This document shows positions 22,852 through 29,967 of a DNA stretch of 40,294 nt, piece by piece. Within the stretch, counting starts at the first letter, position 1, and each line of letters begins with the position of its first letter. The DNA comes from Desulfosporosinus sp. OT (lineage in GTDB: Bacteria; Bacillota; Desulfitobacteriia; Desulfitobacteriales; Desulfitobacteriaceae). The position numbers were made by a program, and so were the translations under genes. The stretch is taken from contig NZ_AGAF01000255.1 in assembly GCF_000224515.1 (NCBI RefSeq), forward strand, positions 1-40,294, written 5' to 3'. The notes under the pieces are model-generated. The model searched no databases, was not told the origin of the DNA, and worked only from the letters and a program-made list of their open reading frames with translations.

Positions 22852-23218
22852 TTGTCTTCAATCCTCCTCCTAGATATTTCTCGATAACTTCCTTGGCTTC
22901 TATCCATCCGAAACAAACCTTCGAGCAATATCCTTGGCATTCCGTTTCCCATAACCACCATTCCTGGGCAGTGCTCAATTTTCCACCTTTTACTTTTAGC
23001 TCAATATATAGTCCATGATAACCGCCTCTGGCTACCGGCAGGAAGATATCGCTAACTCCTGCCAATGCTCCTTCTCGTTTCAATCGTGCTGCTTCCCTGG
23101 CGTTTCGCTTGCCTCCGTTTGGTATTGAGTGGAGTAGTGATAGTTCAGGGTGTTGATATAGCATTAGATTAGCCCACTGGAAAAGAGAGATTTGCTCATC
23201 GCTTTCGTTATGGTTCAT
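22841..23218 (-). CDS. VRR-NUC domain nuclease
   Basis: This encodes 125 residues from the ATG at 23218, which overlaps the previous stop (ATGA). The longer frame from 23320 is rejected. The VRR-NUC core is complete: ISLFQWANLMLYQHPELSLL; IPNGGKRNAREAARLKREGA; and GVSDIFLPVARGGYHGLYIE, running into ELKVKGGKLSTAQ. The catalytic D and ExK residues are present. Stand-alone VRR-NUC proteins in phages act on branched or flap DNA, often as Holliday-junction resolvases. It sits among replication and recombination genes. Confidence 0.9.
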   Translation of the reverse strand: MNHNESDEQISLFQWANLMLYQHPELSLLHSIPNGGKRNAREAARLKREGALAGVSDIFLPVARGGYHGLYIELKVKGGKLSTAQEWWLWETECQGYCSKVCFGWIEAKEVIEKYLGGGLKTNVS

Positions 23219-23737
23219 TTCACTAATTTCATCTCCCGTTCGCCTTCGGCATCGTAAATCGTCATTTGATACTCGGCTTCCCTGACGGCTTCGGCAAACT
23301 TCTCTATCCCATGCTCCCAAAGCCCGTGCCGGTGGATGATATCCGAAAACTCTTCTACGTCATGTTCTCGAATGTGCCAGCTGTCAGGATCATCTTTATC
23401 TGCCCATTCCTTTTTGAGGATTCTGCCAGTGTTCGGATCGGTAATGACCATCCCAGTATTACGCTGGATGTGACACAACTCATGGTCGACAAGGGCTTTG
23501 AGTTTTTCCATCGGCCATCTCTCAAATGCCGGTTCGATGATGAAAATATGAAACGTCATTTTGGTTAAAAATCGCTCAAAGCTTGTGCATTTTTTGCACT
23601 TACCTGTCCAATCCACCCCCCCCGTCATCCCGGACATAGTACTCGAGGAGTTCCTTAGCATCCTTCAAATGGGGATGATGATCATCAATCAGCTCTTCGG
23701 CTATTTCTCGGATTCGTGGCGATTTTTCGTAACCCAA
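23215..23737 (-). pseudogene. Phage metallopeptidase (PF18894-like), frameshifted at an 8-G tract
   Basis: The gene starts at a TTG (23737, after AGGAGGTAACTGAT) and reads MGYEKSPRIREIAEELIDDH and on to LKDAKELLEYYVRDDGG. It then goes out of frame at a run of eight G (minus strand, 23623-23616). The next frame continues VDWTGKCKKCTSFERFLTKM and holds the metal site VDHELCHI (HExxH), later DVEEFSDIIHRHGLW. With one G fewer, the two parts join into a 173-residue protein matching phage metallopeptidase proteins. The join could be an assembly error, phase variation or a real mutation. The separate longer calls from each frame are partly spurious. Confidence 0.75.
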
Positions 23738-23738
23738 A

Positions 23739-23885
23739 TCAGTTACCTCCTCCACTGGTTTTTCTCTTATCCATCCGATTCCACGCCTCTTCCCTTGATC
23801 TCGAGACCATAGCCAAAGCAAATACCCAAACCAAAACAATGCAGCCAACAGTTACGCTAACCACGAGATTTAAACTCTTTAACAT
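23739..23885 (-). CDS. Small single-pass membrane protein
   Basis: This 48-residue frame begins MLKSLNLVVSVTVGCIVLVW and continues VFALAMVSRSREEAWNRMD. A hydrophobic stretch covers about residues 6-27 and a basic tail follows, indicating one membrane segment with the C terminus inside. The ATG overlaps the stop of the upstream gene and the TGA lies 2 bp before the metallopeptidase start. A 23848-started frame over the same DNA is a shadow. The function is unknown. Confidence 0.65.
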   Translation of the reverse strand: MLKSLNLVVSVTVGCIVLVWVFALAMVSRSREEAWNRMDKRKTSGGGN

Positions 23886-24748
23886 CCCTCAAACACTCCG
23901 GAAAGCCGCGTCTGAAAATCTTTTTCGGCCTGAGCAATCGTCATTTTGTGAAGAATGGCAACGTCTGACTCAACAGATTTCCATAGGTCTTCGATAGATC
24001 GGACTTTTTCCACACCTGTCCACTTTGATTCCAGATGTTCAACTGCTTTGTCGAGTTCATCTCGACAGTTAACCGCGCACACTCCACAAAGTTCACCAAT
24101 GCTTGGCGGATGAATAATTATGTCTCCGCATTGTTTGCAGAACGTAACGGAGGTAACTTCCTCTCCTGGCTCGTCCATGTTTCTACCGTTTCGTAGCTGC
24201 TCAACCCTATTGTTGATCTTAATTTGAGTTTCCTCGGATAAGGGTTCACTAACGATTTCTCGGCATTCATAGAGTTCATCCGAGTTTAAAATTAACGTTT
24301 TCCCAAACTCAACTTTTGGCAATTCCTGATTAGGAACGTCCGTGTGAAACTTCTCGATATCCTCCAGGGTTGGGGTATGATCAACCTGCTCTTGTTTCTC
24401 GACCATTCCAGCTTCCTCCCTTGATTTTTTAGACCTCAGCGATCTCATCAACCCATGAGCAGTCATGACAGCGACATGATACTTAATGGCAACATCCTTG
24501 TAGTTTCCAATTGCCTCAAATTGCTCAATGCTTGTGATCTCGGTCTTCATTCGCTTTGCGTTCGCTTTTTGATCAACCGTCGGCATATCCTCTTCCTCCT
24601 CATCAAGATATTTAACTTCTCCGGTGGTTTCGTAATGGGCAACGTTAAATTTCCGAGTTGTTTCGGAGTAAACGTGTGTAACCTCTCTTTTCGAATCCTT
24701 AAGAATTTTTCCGTAGGTTCTTGGGTTTGCGTGGCCCATACGCGGCAT
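23879..24748 (-). CDS. Hypothetical protein with HTH-like segment and zinc ribbon
   Basis: This encodes 289 residues after AGGTGAATATAA. It begins MPRMGHANPRTYGKILKDSK. Residues about 74-108 (SIEQFEAIGNYKDVAIKYHV ... AHGLMRSLRSKK) look like a helix-turn-helix. Residues about 205-230 hold CKQCGD...CGVC, a C4 zinc ribbon. The C-terminal 50 residues are helical. The protein is acidic in places and likely binds DNA, but I do not recognise the family. It follows the replication initiator gene directly. Confidence 0.6.
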   Translation of the reverse strand: MPRMGHANPRTYGKILKDSKREVTHVYSETTRKFNVAHYETTGEVKYLDEEEEDMPTVDQKANAKRMKTEITSIEQFEAIGNYKDVAIKYHVAVMTAHGLMRSLRSKKSREEAGMVEKQEQVDHTPTLEDIEKFHTDVPNQELPKVEFGKTLILNSDELYECREIVSEPLSEETQIKINNRVEQLRNGRNMDEPGEEVTSVTFCKQCGDIIIHPPSIGELCGVCAVNCRDELDKAVEHLESKWTGVEKVRSIEDLWKSVESDVAILHKMTIAQAEKDFQTRLSGVFEGC

Positions 24749-24759
24749 TTATATTCACC

Positions 24760-25587
24760 TCACAGGTAAAACTTTTCGTACTTGCTGGATGGTGCTTTAT
24801 TATTTGGTTTTGGCGGTCCTTTAGTCTTTCCCTTATTGGCATAGTTCGTAAATGGATCGCTCTCAGTCTTAAACTTATCTAACCCTCGAACAAGGAAATC
24901 GCTTAATCCCCATTTGTAAGTCCAAAAGTAATTTGCGTTATCCCTGAGTATGATTTCATAGTTGTCGATCGCCGCAATAATTTCCTCGTCAGAATATCCC
25001 TCTTTGAGTCTTGCATTTATGTGGTTGGCTATTTTTTCAGTAAGAGTTTTGTGCGTGATAATTTTTTTTGAATTCCAATGCGAGAAGACTATATATATAT
25101 CTTTCTTTAAGTTATCTTTACTTTCTTTCTTAGGGGAAGGATTGCTCCCCTGTTGAGGGGAAGAGTTGCTCCCCTCACAGGGGACGTTTTGCTCCCCTGG
25201 TGAACAATTGCTCCCCTGCTCAGGAGGGGACGTTTTGTTCCCCTGTTCAGGGGAACAAAACGTCCCCTCATCAATCCATGATTCATAGTCCTTATTGAAT
25301 TTTAAGGTCCTTGATTCTGCCTTTGTGCTTTCCTTTGTAACCAAGAGGATATTACGATCAATGAGAACTTTTAGCTCTTTTTTGATAGACCTCCCGGAAA
25401 TTCCGGTAGCATTAGCGATAAAAGTAATAGATAAATCATGCTCTTTTCTCTGAAATCCATAAGTGAATCTCCAAACGGTAAGAACAATTGAATACTGCGT
25501 TCCGTTTAGGTGAAGTCGTGCTATATTCTCCAGTAGTACATTTGCAATTCTGGTAAAATCGCCTGAGTCAATTTGTACATCTGCCAC
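24760..25587 (-). CDS. Phage replication initiator, O-like
   Basis: This encodes 275 residues from the GTG at 25587, with AAGGTG 5 bp upstream. The TTG at 25653 lies inside the Dam gene. Residues about 1-95 match the winged-helix N-terminal domain of phage replication protein O: DFTRIANVLLENIARLHLNG; YSIVLTVWRFTYGFQRKEHD; and GISGRSIKKELKVLIDRNIL. A low-complexity Pro/Gln/Ser/Gly linker (about 105-152) follows. The C-terminal domain has HWNSKKIITHKTLTEKIANH and YFWTYKWGLSDFLVRGLDKF, which is common in clostridial-type phages. The linker is encoded by repeated DNA that looks like the origin. The protein should bind and open the origin and recruit the host helicase. Confidence 0.85.
   Translation of the reverse strand: MADVQIDSGDFTRIANVLLENIARLHLNGTQYSIVLTVWRFTYGFQRKEHDLSITFIANATGISGRSIKKELKVLIDRNILLVTKESTKAESRTLKFNKDYESWIDEGTFCSPEQGNKTSPPEQGSNCSPGEQNVPCEGSNSSPQQGSNPSPKKESKDNLKKDIYIVFSHWNSKKIITHKTLTEKIANHINARLKEGYSDEEIIAAIDNYEIILRDNANYFWTYKWGLSDFLVRGLDKFKTESDPFTNYANKGKTKGPPKPNNKAPSSKYEKFYL
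25089..25131. other. AT-rich tract beside the iterons, candidate DNA unwinding element
   Basis: The stretch is almost entirely A/T with pyrimidine tracts (CTATATATATAT, then CTTTCTTTAA and repeats). It lies immediately beside the iteron cluster within the initiator gene. In lambda an AT-rich segment adjoins the O-binding iterons and melts first. The same layout is seen here. Confidence 0.6.
25142..25258. repeat. Iteron-like repeats within the initiator gene, candidate replication origin
   Basis: TTGCTCCCCTG or a one-base variant begins at 25142, 25166, 25189, 25208 and 25235 on the plus strand, with an inverted copy at 25248-25258. Spacings are 24, 23, 19 and 27 bp, close to two helical turns. 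The repeats correspond to the low-complexity linker of the O-like protein. Binding of the initiator is inferred by analogy with lambda ori. Confidence 0.7.
25224..25269. repeat. Perfect 46-bp inverted repeat inside the initiator gene
   Basis: Two 22-bp arms (25224-25245 and 25248-25269) are exact reverse complements separated by TT. The arms include one iteron each. Such a perfect palindrome in coding DNA is unusual and could form a cruciform or a strong RNA hairpin. Confidence 0.9.
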
Positions 25588-25604
25588 TTCTTCACCTTCT
25601 TCAT

Positions 25605-26434
25605 TTAAAACAGTGTTGTCCCGATCGATTTCGCTGCAACTGGATTTATCCAAAGTACTTCTTCTCGCTCACGACCTCCTTCAGCAAAAGCTTTGAACGT
25701 TTTGCGTGTCCAATGTGTCAGCCTTGAATCATAAAGTTCGCAAGCATACCCACTAAGAAGTACTGGCCCAGGATGACTGTCTAGCGTCTCGAGTAATTCA
25801 ATGTGGTCCTGATTGGTCATTTCATGTTTGTACATACGATTGTGTCTAGTTGATAACGGATAAGGAGGATCAGCGTAGATTAAAACATCGGGGTACCCAT
25901 ATCTCCTAATAACTTCAACTGCTGGTCGACACTCTATTTGTGCATCTTTTAGCCTTTGAGCGGCTAAGCAGATTCTGTTCGGAATGTTTTTCCATAAACT
26001 CGAGCTAGAATTCCCACAACCTTTTGTTTGTACATTGTGTTTCCACCCCCCATATCACTGGATCGCGATCCGTGACCCATGTTCATCCGGATTAATAATC
26101 GTCGAGCGTTTTCTATGGGGTCTTCCGACTGAAGGAAATAGTCCTTTTCCTTAGCTGAGGTTAAATAGGTTTCATACTCGAGGCGCGACCATGGAGTTAG
26201 CTCAACAACTCTGGCCAGTTCGTCAGGTTGCTCCCTGAGAACCTTAAAGAAATTCACAATATGGTTATCAACGTCGTTAATTGTCTCAACCTTGGCGGGA
26301 TCTTTGGTGAAGAACACGGCACCGGATCCAAAGAATGGTTCGAGATAGGTATGGTGTATTGGCATATTTGCAACTATCCAATCGGCCATTCTCCATTTGG
26401 ATCCGGGATATTTGAGGACAGGACCGATACTCAA
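25605..26434 (-). pseudogene. dam: Dam-type DNA adenine N6-methyltransferase, frameshifted
   Basis: The N-terminal part begins at a TTG (26434) with AAGGAGG upstream. It has KYPGSKWRMADWIV, TYLEPFFGSGAVFF and INDVDNHIVNFFKVLR, which are Dam motifs for S-adenosylmethionine binding. After VYGK the frame is lost at a run of five A (25991-25987, minus strand). With one added A it continues NIPNRICLAAQRLKDAQIEC and then LIYADPPYPLSTRHNRMYKH, giving the catalytic DPPY. The restored product would be about 276 residues, normal for D12-class enzymes. As given, both halves are separately incomplete. Sequence error, recent mutation or recoding are all possible. The C-terminal portion continues to 25605 just before the initiator gene. 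Confidence 0.85.
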
Positions 26435-26446
26435 TGTAATTCCTCC

Positions 26447-28012
26447 TTAAAACAATGACATTTGCATTCTCAGCTTAGTCGGTTTCTTTATGCCGCATAG
26501 CTCAGGTAAATTTACTCTAACCAGAGCATTGGGAATCACTGGTGCTACAGCGTTGCCGCAACGGGCAACCTGAGCCGACTTAGGATAATATTTTCCGTAG
26601 TAATCCCTGTCAATTACATAGTCATGAGGGAAACTTTGTCCGTCGAATAATTCTCTCGGTATGAGCATTCTTAGCCCAATATCAGAAATAAAATAATAAA
26701 TTCCATTAACGCAAAACAGTAAAATCTCATTATCAGCTAGGCTATAACCGCAGTAATCGTTCAATATAGTTCTAACCTTAGGCCAATGCCCTAAGTTCCT
26801 GAGATTATCCATTTTAGCTACGCTAACCGACACGATACCGAACCGATCTTTTGTGGTGACAGTCCTAAGTGGTTCGTTCATGGCTTGACCAAGATCGTCG
26901 TTATTTCCGTAGTAGGTCGTTAGGAATGCCCTTATCTCTCCGAAATGCCCGGCAAATGCCGTAACCGTGTGGAGCGGTTCTGTTATACTTTGGCCTATTC
27001 CCGTCTTATAAAACTTAGATAAAAATGGCGCGACTAATCCATAACGATTTGAGGTGTCAATCGTTAAGATAGGCTTACCGATAACCTGTCCGCGAGCATT
27101 CGCATCGTAACCGTGATATTGGGTGAGAAAAGGAGTGATAAGGCAATGCTCTGATTTCGTGACAATAGTTGTTAGTGGTTGACTAAGCTGATAACTTCGA
27201 TCATCTTTACTAAATCCGTTTTGCCCAATCTGGACGATGAATGGCTCTGGATTATTAATAACGAATTTATGGATTCCCCGGCCTATCCGCCGCATAGTGG
27301 TTTTAACTAACGGTTTCTTGCGCTCGAAGATACTTGGGCATGGTTTTGACCAATCAATAATTTCTGCCGCAGTTCTCCATGGCTTCAGCTTCCCTGACTT
27401 AACCTCAGGACTGTTCGGATCTCCATGAGTTGGCTCGGGCCAAACAATGGGCAGCCCGTCACACCGTGCGATTAAGAAAAATCTTTTTCGACTCGTTGGG
27501 GCTTCGTAATCGCAGGTCCTGAGCTCTCGCCATTCAACCTGATATCCTTGACGCTCTAGCGCATGGACAAAAGCCTTGAATGTGCGTCCTTTTTGTTTGG
27601 GATCTGGCTTTCCGTTTACGAGTAGTGGCCCCCAGGTCTTAAACTCTTCTACATTTTCCAGCATGATCACTCGAGGCTTAACCGTAGCTGCCCAACGAAC
27701 CGCTACCCATGCTAGACCTCGTATGTGTTTCTCAACTGGCTTTCCACCCTTGGCTTTACTAAAGTGCTTACAGTCAGGGCTAAACCATACCAATGCTACC
27801 GGGCGACCATTTGTTACTTTTCTCGGATCGACTTCCCAGACGGATTCGCAATAATGCAAGGTATCCGGATGATTGACTTTGTGCATGGCGATCGCGGCAG
27901 AATCATGATTGATTGCTATATCGACTGATCGTCCAATGGCCATTTCAATTCCAGTGCTTGCTCCGCCGCCTCCTGCGAAGTTATCGACGATGATCTCTAG
28001 TTGAGGATTCAC
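26447..28012 (-). CDS. C5-cytosine DNA methyltransferase
   Basis: This encodes 521 residues from the GTG at 28012 (GGAGGTAAGCCAGCA upstream). The TTG at 28048 overlaps the upstream stop. The motifs are in order: FAGGGGASTG (I), WFSPDCKHFS (IV, with the catalytic Cys after Asp where Pro is usual), MLENVEEF (VI), SRKRFFLIAR (VIII) and QVARCGNAVAPVIPNALV (X). The 220-residue variable region holds repeated FLxxYY...GQxxxEPLxTVT units, as in other phage-type enzymes. It methylates a short DNA sequence and likely protects the phage from host restriction. Together with Dam next to it, it forms a methylation pair. Confidence 0.9.
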   Translation of the reverse strand: MNPQLEIIVDNFAGGGGASTGIEMAIGRSVDIAINHDSAAIAMHKVNHPDTLHYCESVWEVDPRKVTNGRPVALVWFSPDCKHFSKAKGGKPVEKHIRGLAWVAVRWAATVKPRVIMLENVEEFKTWGPLLVNGKPDPKQKGRTFKAFVHALERQGYQVEWRELRTCDYEAPTSRKRFFLIARCDGLPIVWPEPTHGDPNSPEVKSGKLKPWRTAAEIIDWSKPCPSIFERKKPLVKTTMRRIGRGIHKFVINNPEPFIVQIGQNGFSKDDRSYQLSQPLTTIVTKSEHCLITPFLTQYHGYDANARGQVIGKPILTIDTSNRYGLVAPFLSKFYKTGIGQSITEPLHTVTAFAGHFGEIRAFLTTYYGNNDDLGQAMNEPLRTVTTKDRFGIVSVSVAKMDNLRNLGHWPKVRTILNDYCGYSLADNEILLFCVNGIYYFISDIGLRMLIPRELFDGQSFPHDYVIDRDYYGKYYPKSAQVARCGNAVAPVIPNALVRVNLPELCGIKKPTKLRMQMSLF

Positions 28013-28031
28013 TGCTGGCTTACCTCCGAAA

Positions 28032-28523
28032 TCAAGCAAACAATTCAATTTGCTTATATCCTGAAACGTAATCTTTAGATTCTGGGTTTTTGAATTTCGT
28101 TTTAGATGCCCTCTTGCAACCTACTTTGACTAACCAATTTTCAACGTCAGCCATCAATTCTTCTTGCGTCTTATACCTATTGCGGCTCAATGAGATACTT
28201 CTGGCTGACGTTGGTAACGAAACGTACATGCTGTACAGACAGGCTTTTTGGCTCCATTCAATGTCAAATCTGATTTTTTCTCTTTCGGAATACGCTTTCT
28301 TGGTTGGTACACAAACATCCAAGTTGGCGTCAACTTCTTCGCGCCATTCTTTCGGACCATGATTAAGATCCTTCTCTTTATCCGTCTGATAAAAGGAGGA
28401 TCCTCCAAGAATTACGGGGGATTTATAATCTTTATAGAATGAAAAGGTTGGCTTGCACCCATGGTCTTTTAGGAGTTGATGTACTTTTTGGAATTGCTTC
28501 TCGTATAGCGAATCTTTACTCAT
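28032..28523 (-). CDS. Hypothetical protein in the methyltransferase cluster
   Basis: This encodes 163 residues. The ATG overlaps the upstream stop (ATGA). It begins MSKDSLYEKQFQKVHQLLKD and has segments such as YSMYVSLPTSARSISLSRNR and ENWLVKVGCKRASKTKFKNP. No catalytic motif, membrane segment or zinc site is apparent. It lies between a radical-SAM-like protein and a DNA methyltransferase with tight overlaps, so it may act with them. I do not recognise the family. Confidence 0.6.
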   Translation of the reverse strand: MSKDSLYEKQFQKVHQLLKDHGCKPTFSFYKDYKSPVILGGSSFYQTDKEKDLNHGPKEWREEVDANLDVCVPTKKAYSEREKIRFDIEWSQKACLYSMYVSLPTSARSISLSRNRYKTQEELMADVENWLVKVGCKRASKTKFKNPESKDYVSGYKQIELFA

Positions 28524-29368
28524 TTTGGTTCACAGGGCATTTCATCCCACGTCCGGCCATCTAATATGCGGCCAGCTTTCTTTTTGCCGACGCGGACCAT
28601 CCATGCCTTAAATGGTTCGCCATCCACAAATGTTGCGGGAAGTTTAATGCTACCATGGCCTCCCTGAAACCATCCCCACTCTCCCCACTGCTTGAAAAAG
28701 AATGGTACATTTGCCGCCTTGCATTGATCTCTCAAACTTCGCACCCACGTTGGATGAACAGGCCGTGCACCTGGTCCGGATTCTCCACCGACGATTACCC
28801 AATCCAGGCATCTAAGTCCGTCAAGATCTTTAGTAGATAATGAATTTGGATTCAGGCCCTTTCCTCCCCAAACAGATAGCCATCTCAGGCTAATTGGCCC
28901 TAACATCGGCTCAATACTCACAAGTCTCACACTCGCCTGTGCCTGCAATAACAAAGGTATTCTCTCGTCGGCTGCAGCCTGGTTCTCCACCGATGTTCCA
29001 ATCCAAGCGTTGTCAGGTATCTCAAACTCGTTGTATCGCTTAGGGTTTTTGGTCAGCAACAAGAATATATGCTGCGGGCATTCCTTGATCGTATCTAATA
29101 TTTTCAGAATCCAATTATCAGACACCCATTCTCCAAAGAGGTCACCCATGTCCGAGACGAATATTCGTGATGGTTTCTTAATCCTTTCAGGCTCCTCGAG
29201 CCGTCTCTCGTGAAACATTGGTGCAAAACCATTGGGAAACGCCTTAGATCCAGCAAATCTTTTTGCTATTCGCTCCGCGAAACAATAGCTACAACCGTGA
29301 AGGCATCCCGTGACAGGATTCCACGTATAGTCACAATATGGAATTCCGTATTCTCCTTGCTTGTTCAT
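28520..29368 (-). CDS. Gp37/Gp68-type (DUF5131) radical-SAM-like protein
   Basis: This encodes 282 residues. The N-terminal NPVTGCLHGCSYCFAERIAK supplies a CxxxCxxC cluster (C22, C26, C29) like a radical-SAM iron-sulfur site. Further family features are SRIFVSDMGDLFGEWV, FLLLTKNPKRY, GTSVENQAAADERIP, RLVSIEPMLGPI and VIVGGESGPGARPVHPTWVR. These are the signatures of phage protein Gp37/Gp68. The biochemical role of the family is not established. The iron-sulfur site and the presence beside two DNA methyltransferases raise the possibility of nucleic-acid modification. Confidence 0.9.
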   Translation of the reverse strand: MNKQGEYGIPYCDYTWNPVTGCLHGCSYCFAERIAKRFAGSKAFPNGFAPMFHERRLEEPERIKKPSRIFVSDMGDLFGEWVSDNWILKILDTIKECPQHIFLLLTKNPKRYNEFEIPDNAWIGTSVENQAAADERIPLLLQAQASVRLVSIEPMLGPISLRWLSVWGGKGLNPNSLSTKDLDGLRCLDWVIVGGESGPGARPVHPTWVRSLRDQCKAANVPFFFKQWGEWGWFQGGHGSIKLPATFVDGEPFKAWMVRVGKKKAGRILDGRTWDEMPCEPK

Positions 29369-29697
29369 TTAGGATCAATCCTCTCTAATTCAGAAGATTC
29401 TTTTTGCTTTATCTCCTTCAGTATCACAGGCAATGACTTATGGCATCCTGTTTCTAGGTCTATATGCTGATGAACTTCCTTCGGGAGCTTATAAAATATG
29501 TCCGATTCGTTAAACTCAATATAATTCAAACCCTCATCGGCAAAGCATTTTCCTGGATTTTCGTCGCTTATCCAAACTTGACCGCCATACGTTTTTGTTA
29601 CATATGGAGTTATCCAGTCTTTCGCTATCTGTCGGAGGTATTTTGCTAGTGGTATCTTGATGATTATTGGACCTTTGCCAGCTCTTTTTTCACCCAT
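29365..29697 (-). CDS. Hypothetical protein upstream of the radical-SAM-like gene
   Basis: This encodes 110 residues after GAGGGTGAGCTAG. It begins MGEKRAGKGPIIIKIPLAKY and has TPYVTKTYGGQVWISDENPG in the middle. No motif is recognised. Its stop overlaps the start of the Gp37/Gp68 gene, suggesting coupled expression and perhaps a shared role. Confidence 0.6.
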   Translation of the reverse strand: MGEKRAGKGPIIIKIPLAKYLRQIAKDWITPYVTKTYGGQVWISDENPGKCFADEGLNYIEFNESDIFYKLPKEVHQHIDLETGCHKSLPVILKEIKQKESSELERIDPK

Positions 29698-29967
29698 CTA
29701 GCTCACCCTCTCTTCCTTACGGTTCAACCGGCCAATAATCGTACTCCGCGAAACATCATAAATCTTGGCTATTGCATAGTACGATAAACCTTCATCCCTT
29801 AGCTTTTGCATGTCTTCGGTGTCCCGAGGCGTAAAATAATTCCTAACCTTTTCAGGGGTGTCATTCTGCAATTTTTCAAAGGCGGTCTCGATATTACATT
29901 TAGCGAGGATCGCAACGGCCATGGCGTAATAGTTGAGCTTTACCTCGAGAGATTCTACTCCAGCCAT
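29698..29967 (-). CDS. Small HTH protein
   Basis: This encodes 89 residues. The C-terminal half has DMQKLRDEGLSYYAIAKIYDVSRSTIIGRL, a clear resolvase/sigma-region-4-type helix-turn-helix. The N-terminal half is helical. It overlaps the helicase stop by 13 bp and is followed immediately by the next gene. It is likely a DNA-binding regulator or accessory replication factor. No target can be named. Confidence 0.7.
   Translation of the reverse strand: MAGVESLEVKLNYYAMAVAILAKCNIETAFEKLQNDTPEKVRNYFTPRDTEDMQKLRDEGLSYYAIAKIYDVSRSTIIGRLNRKEERVS

Noticed and set aside
23600-23848. 82-aa frame starting MAALFWFGYLL
   Set aside because: Its first 37 codons overlap the better-supported 48-aa membrane protein in another frame, and its last part belongs to the metallopeptidase. 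The ribosome site supports the TTG start at 23737.
25142-25258. Regularly spaced repeats that might be a CRISPR array
   Set aside because: The units are about 11 bp at 19-27 bp spacing, lie within a coding frame and have no cas genes nearby. They fit origin iterons better.
25986-25993. Canonical programmed -1 frameshift in the Dam gene
   Set aside because: The run has only five A, so it does not form an in-phase A AAA AAC heptamer. A simple one-base deletion is more likely.
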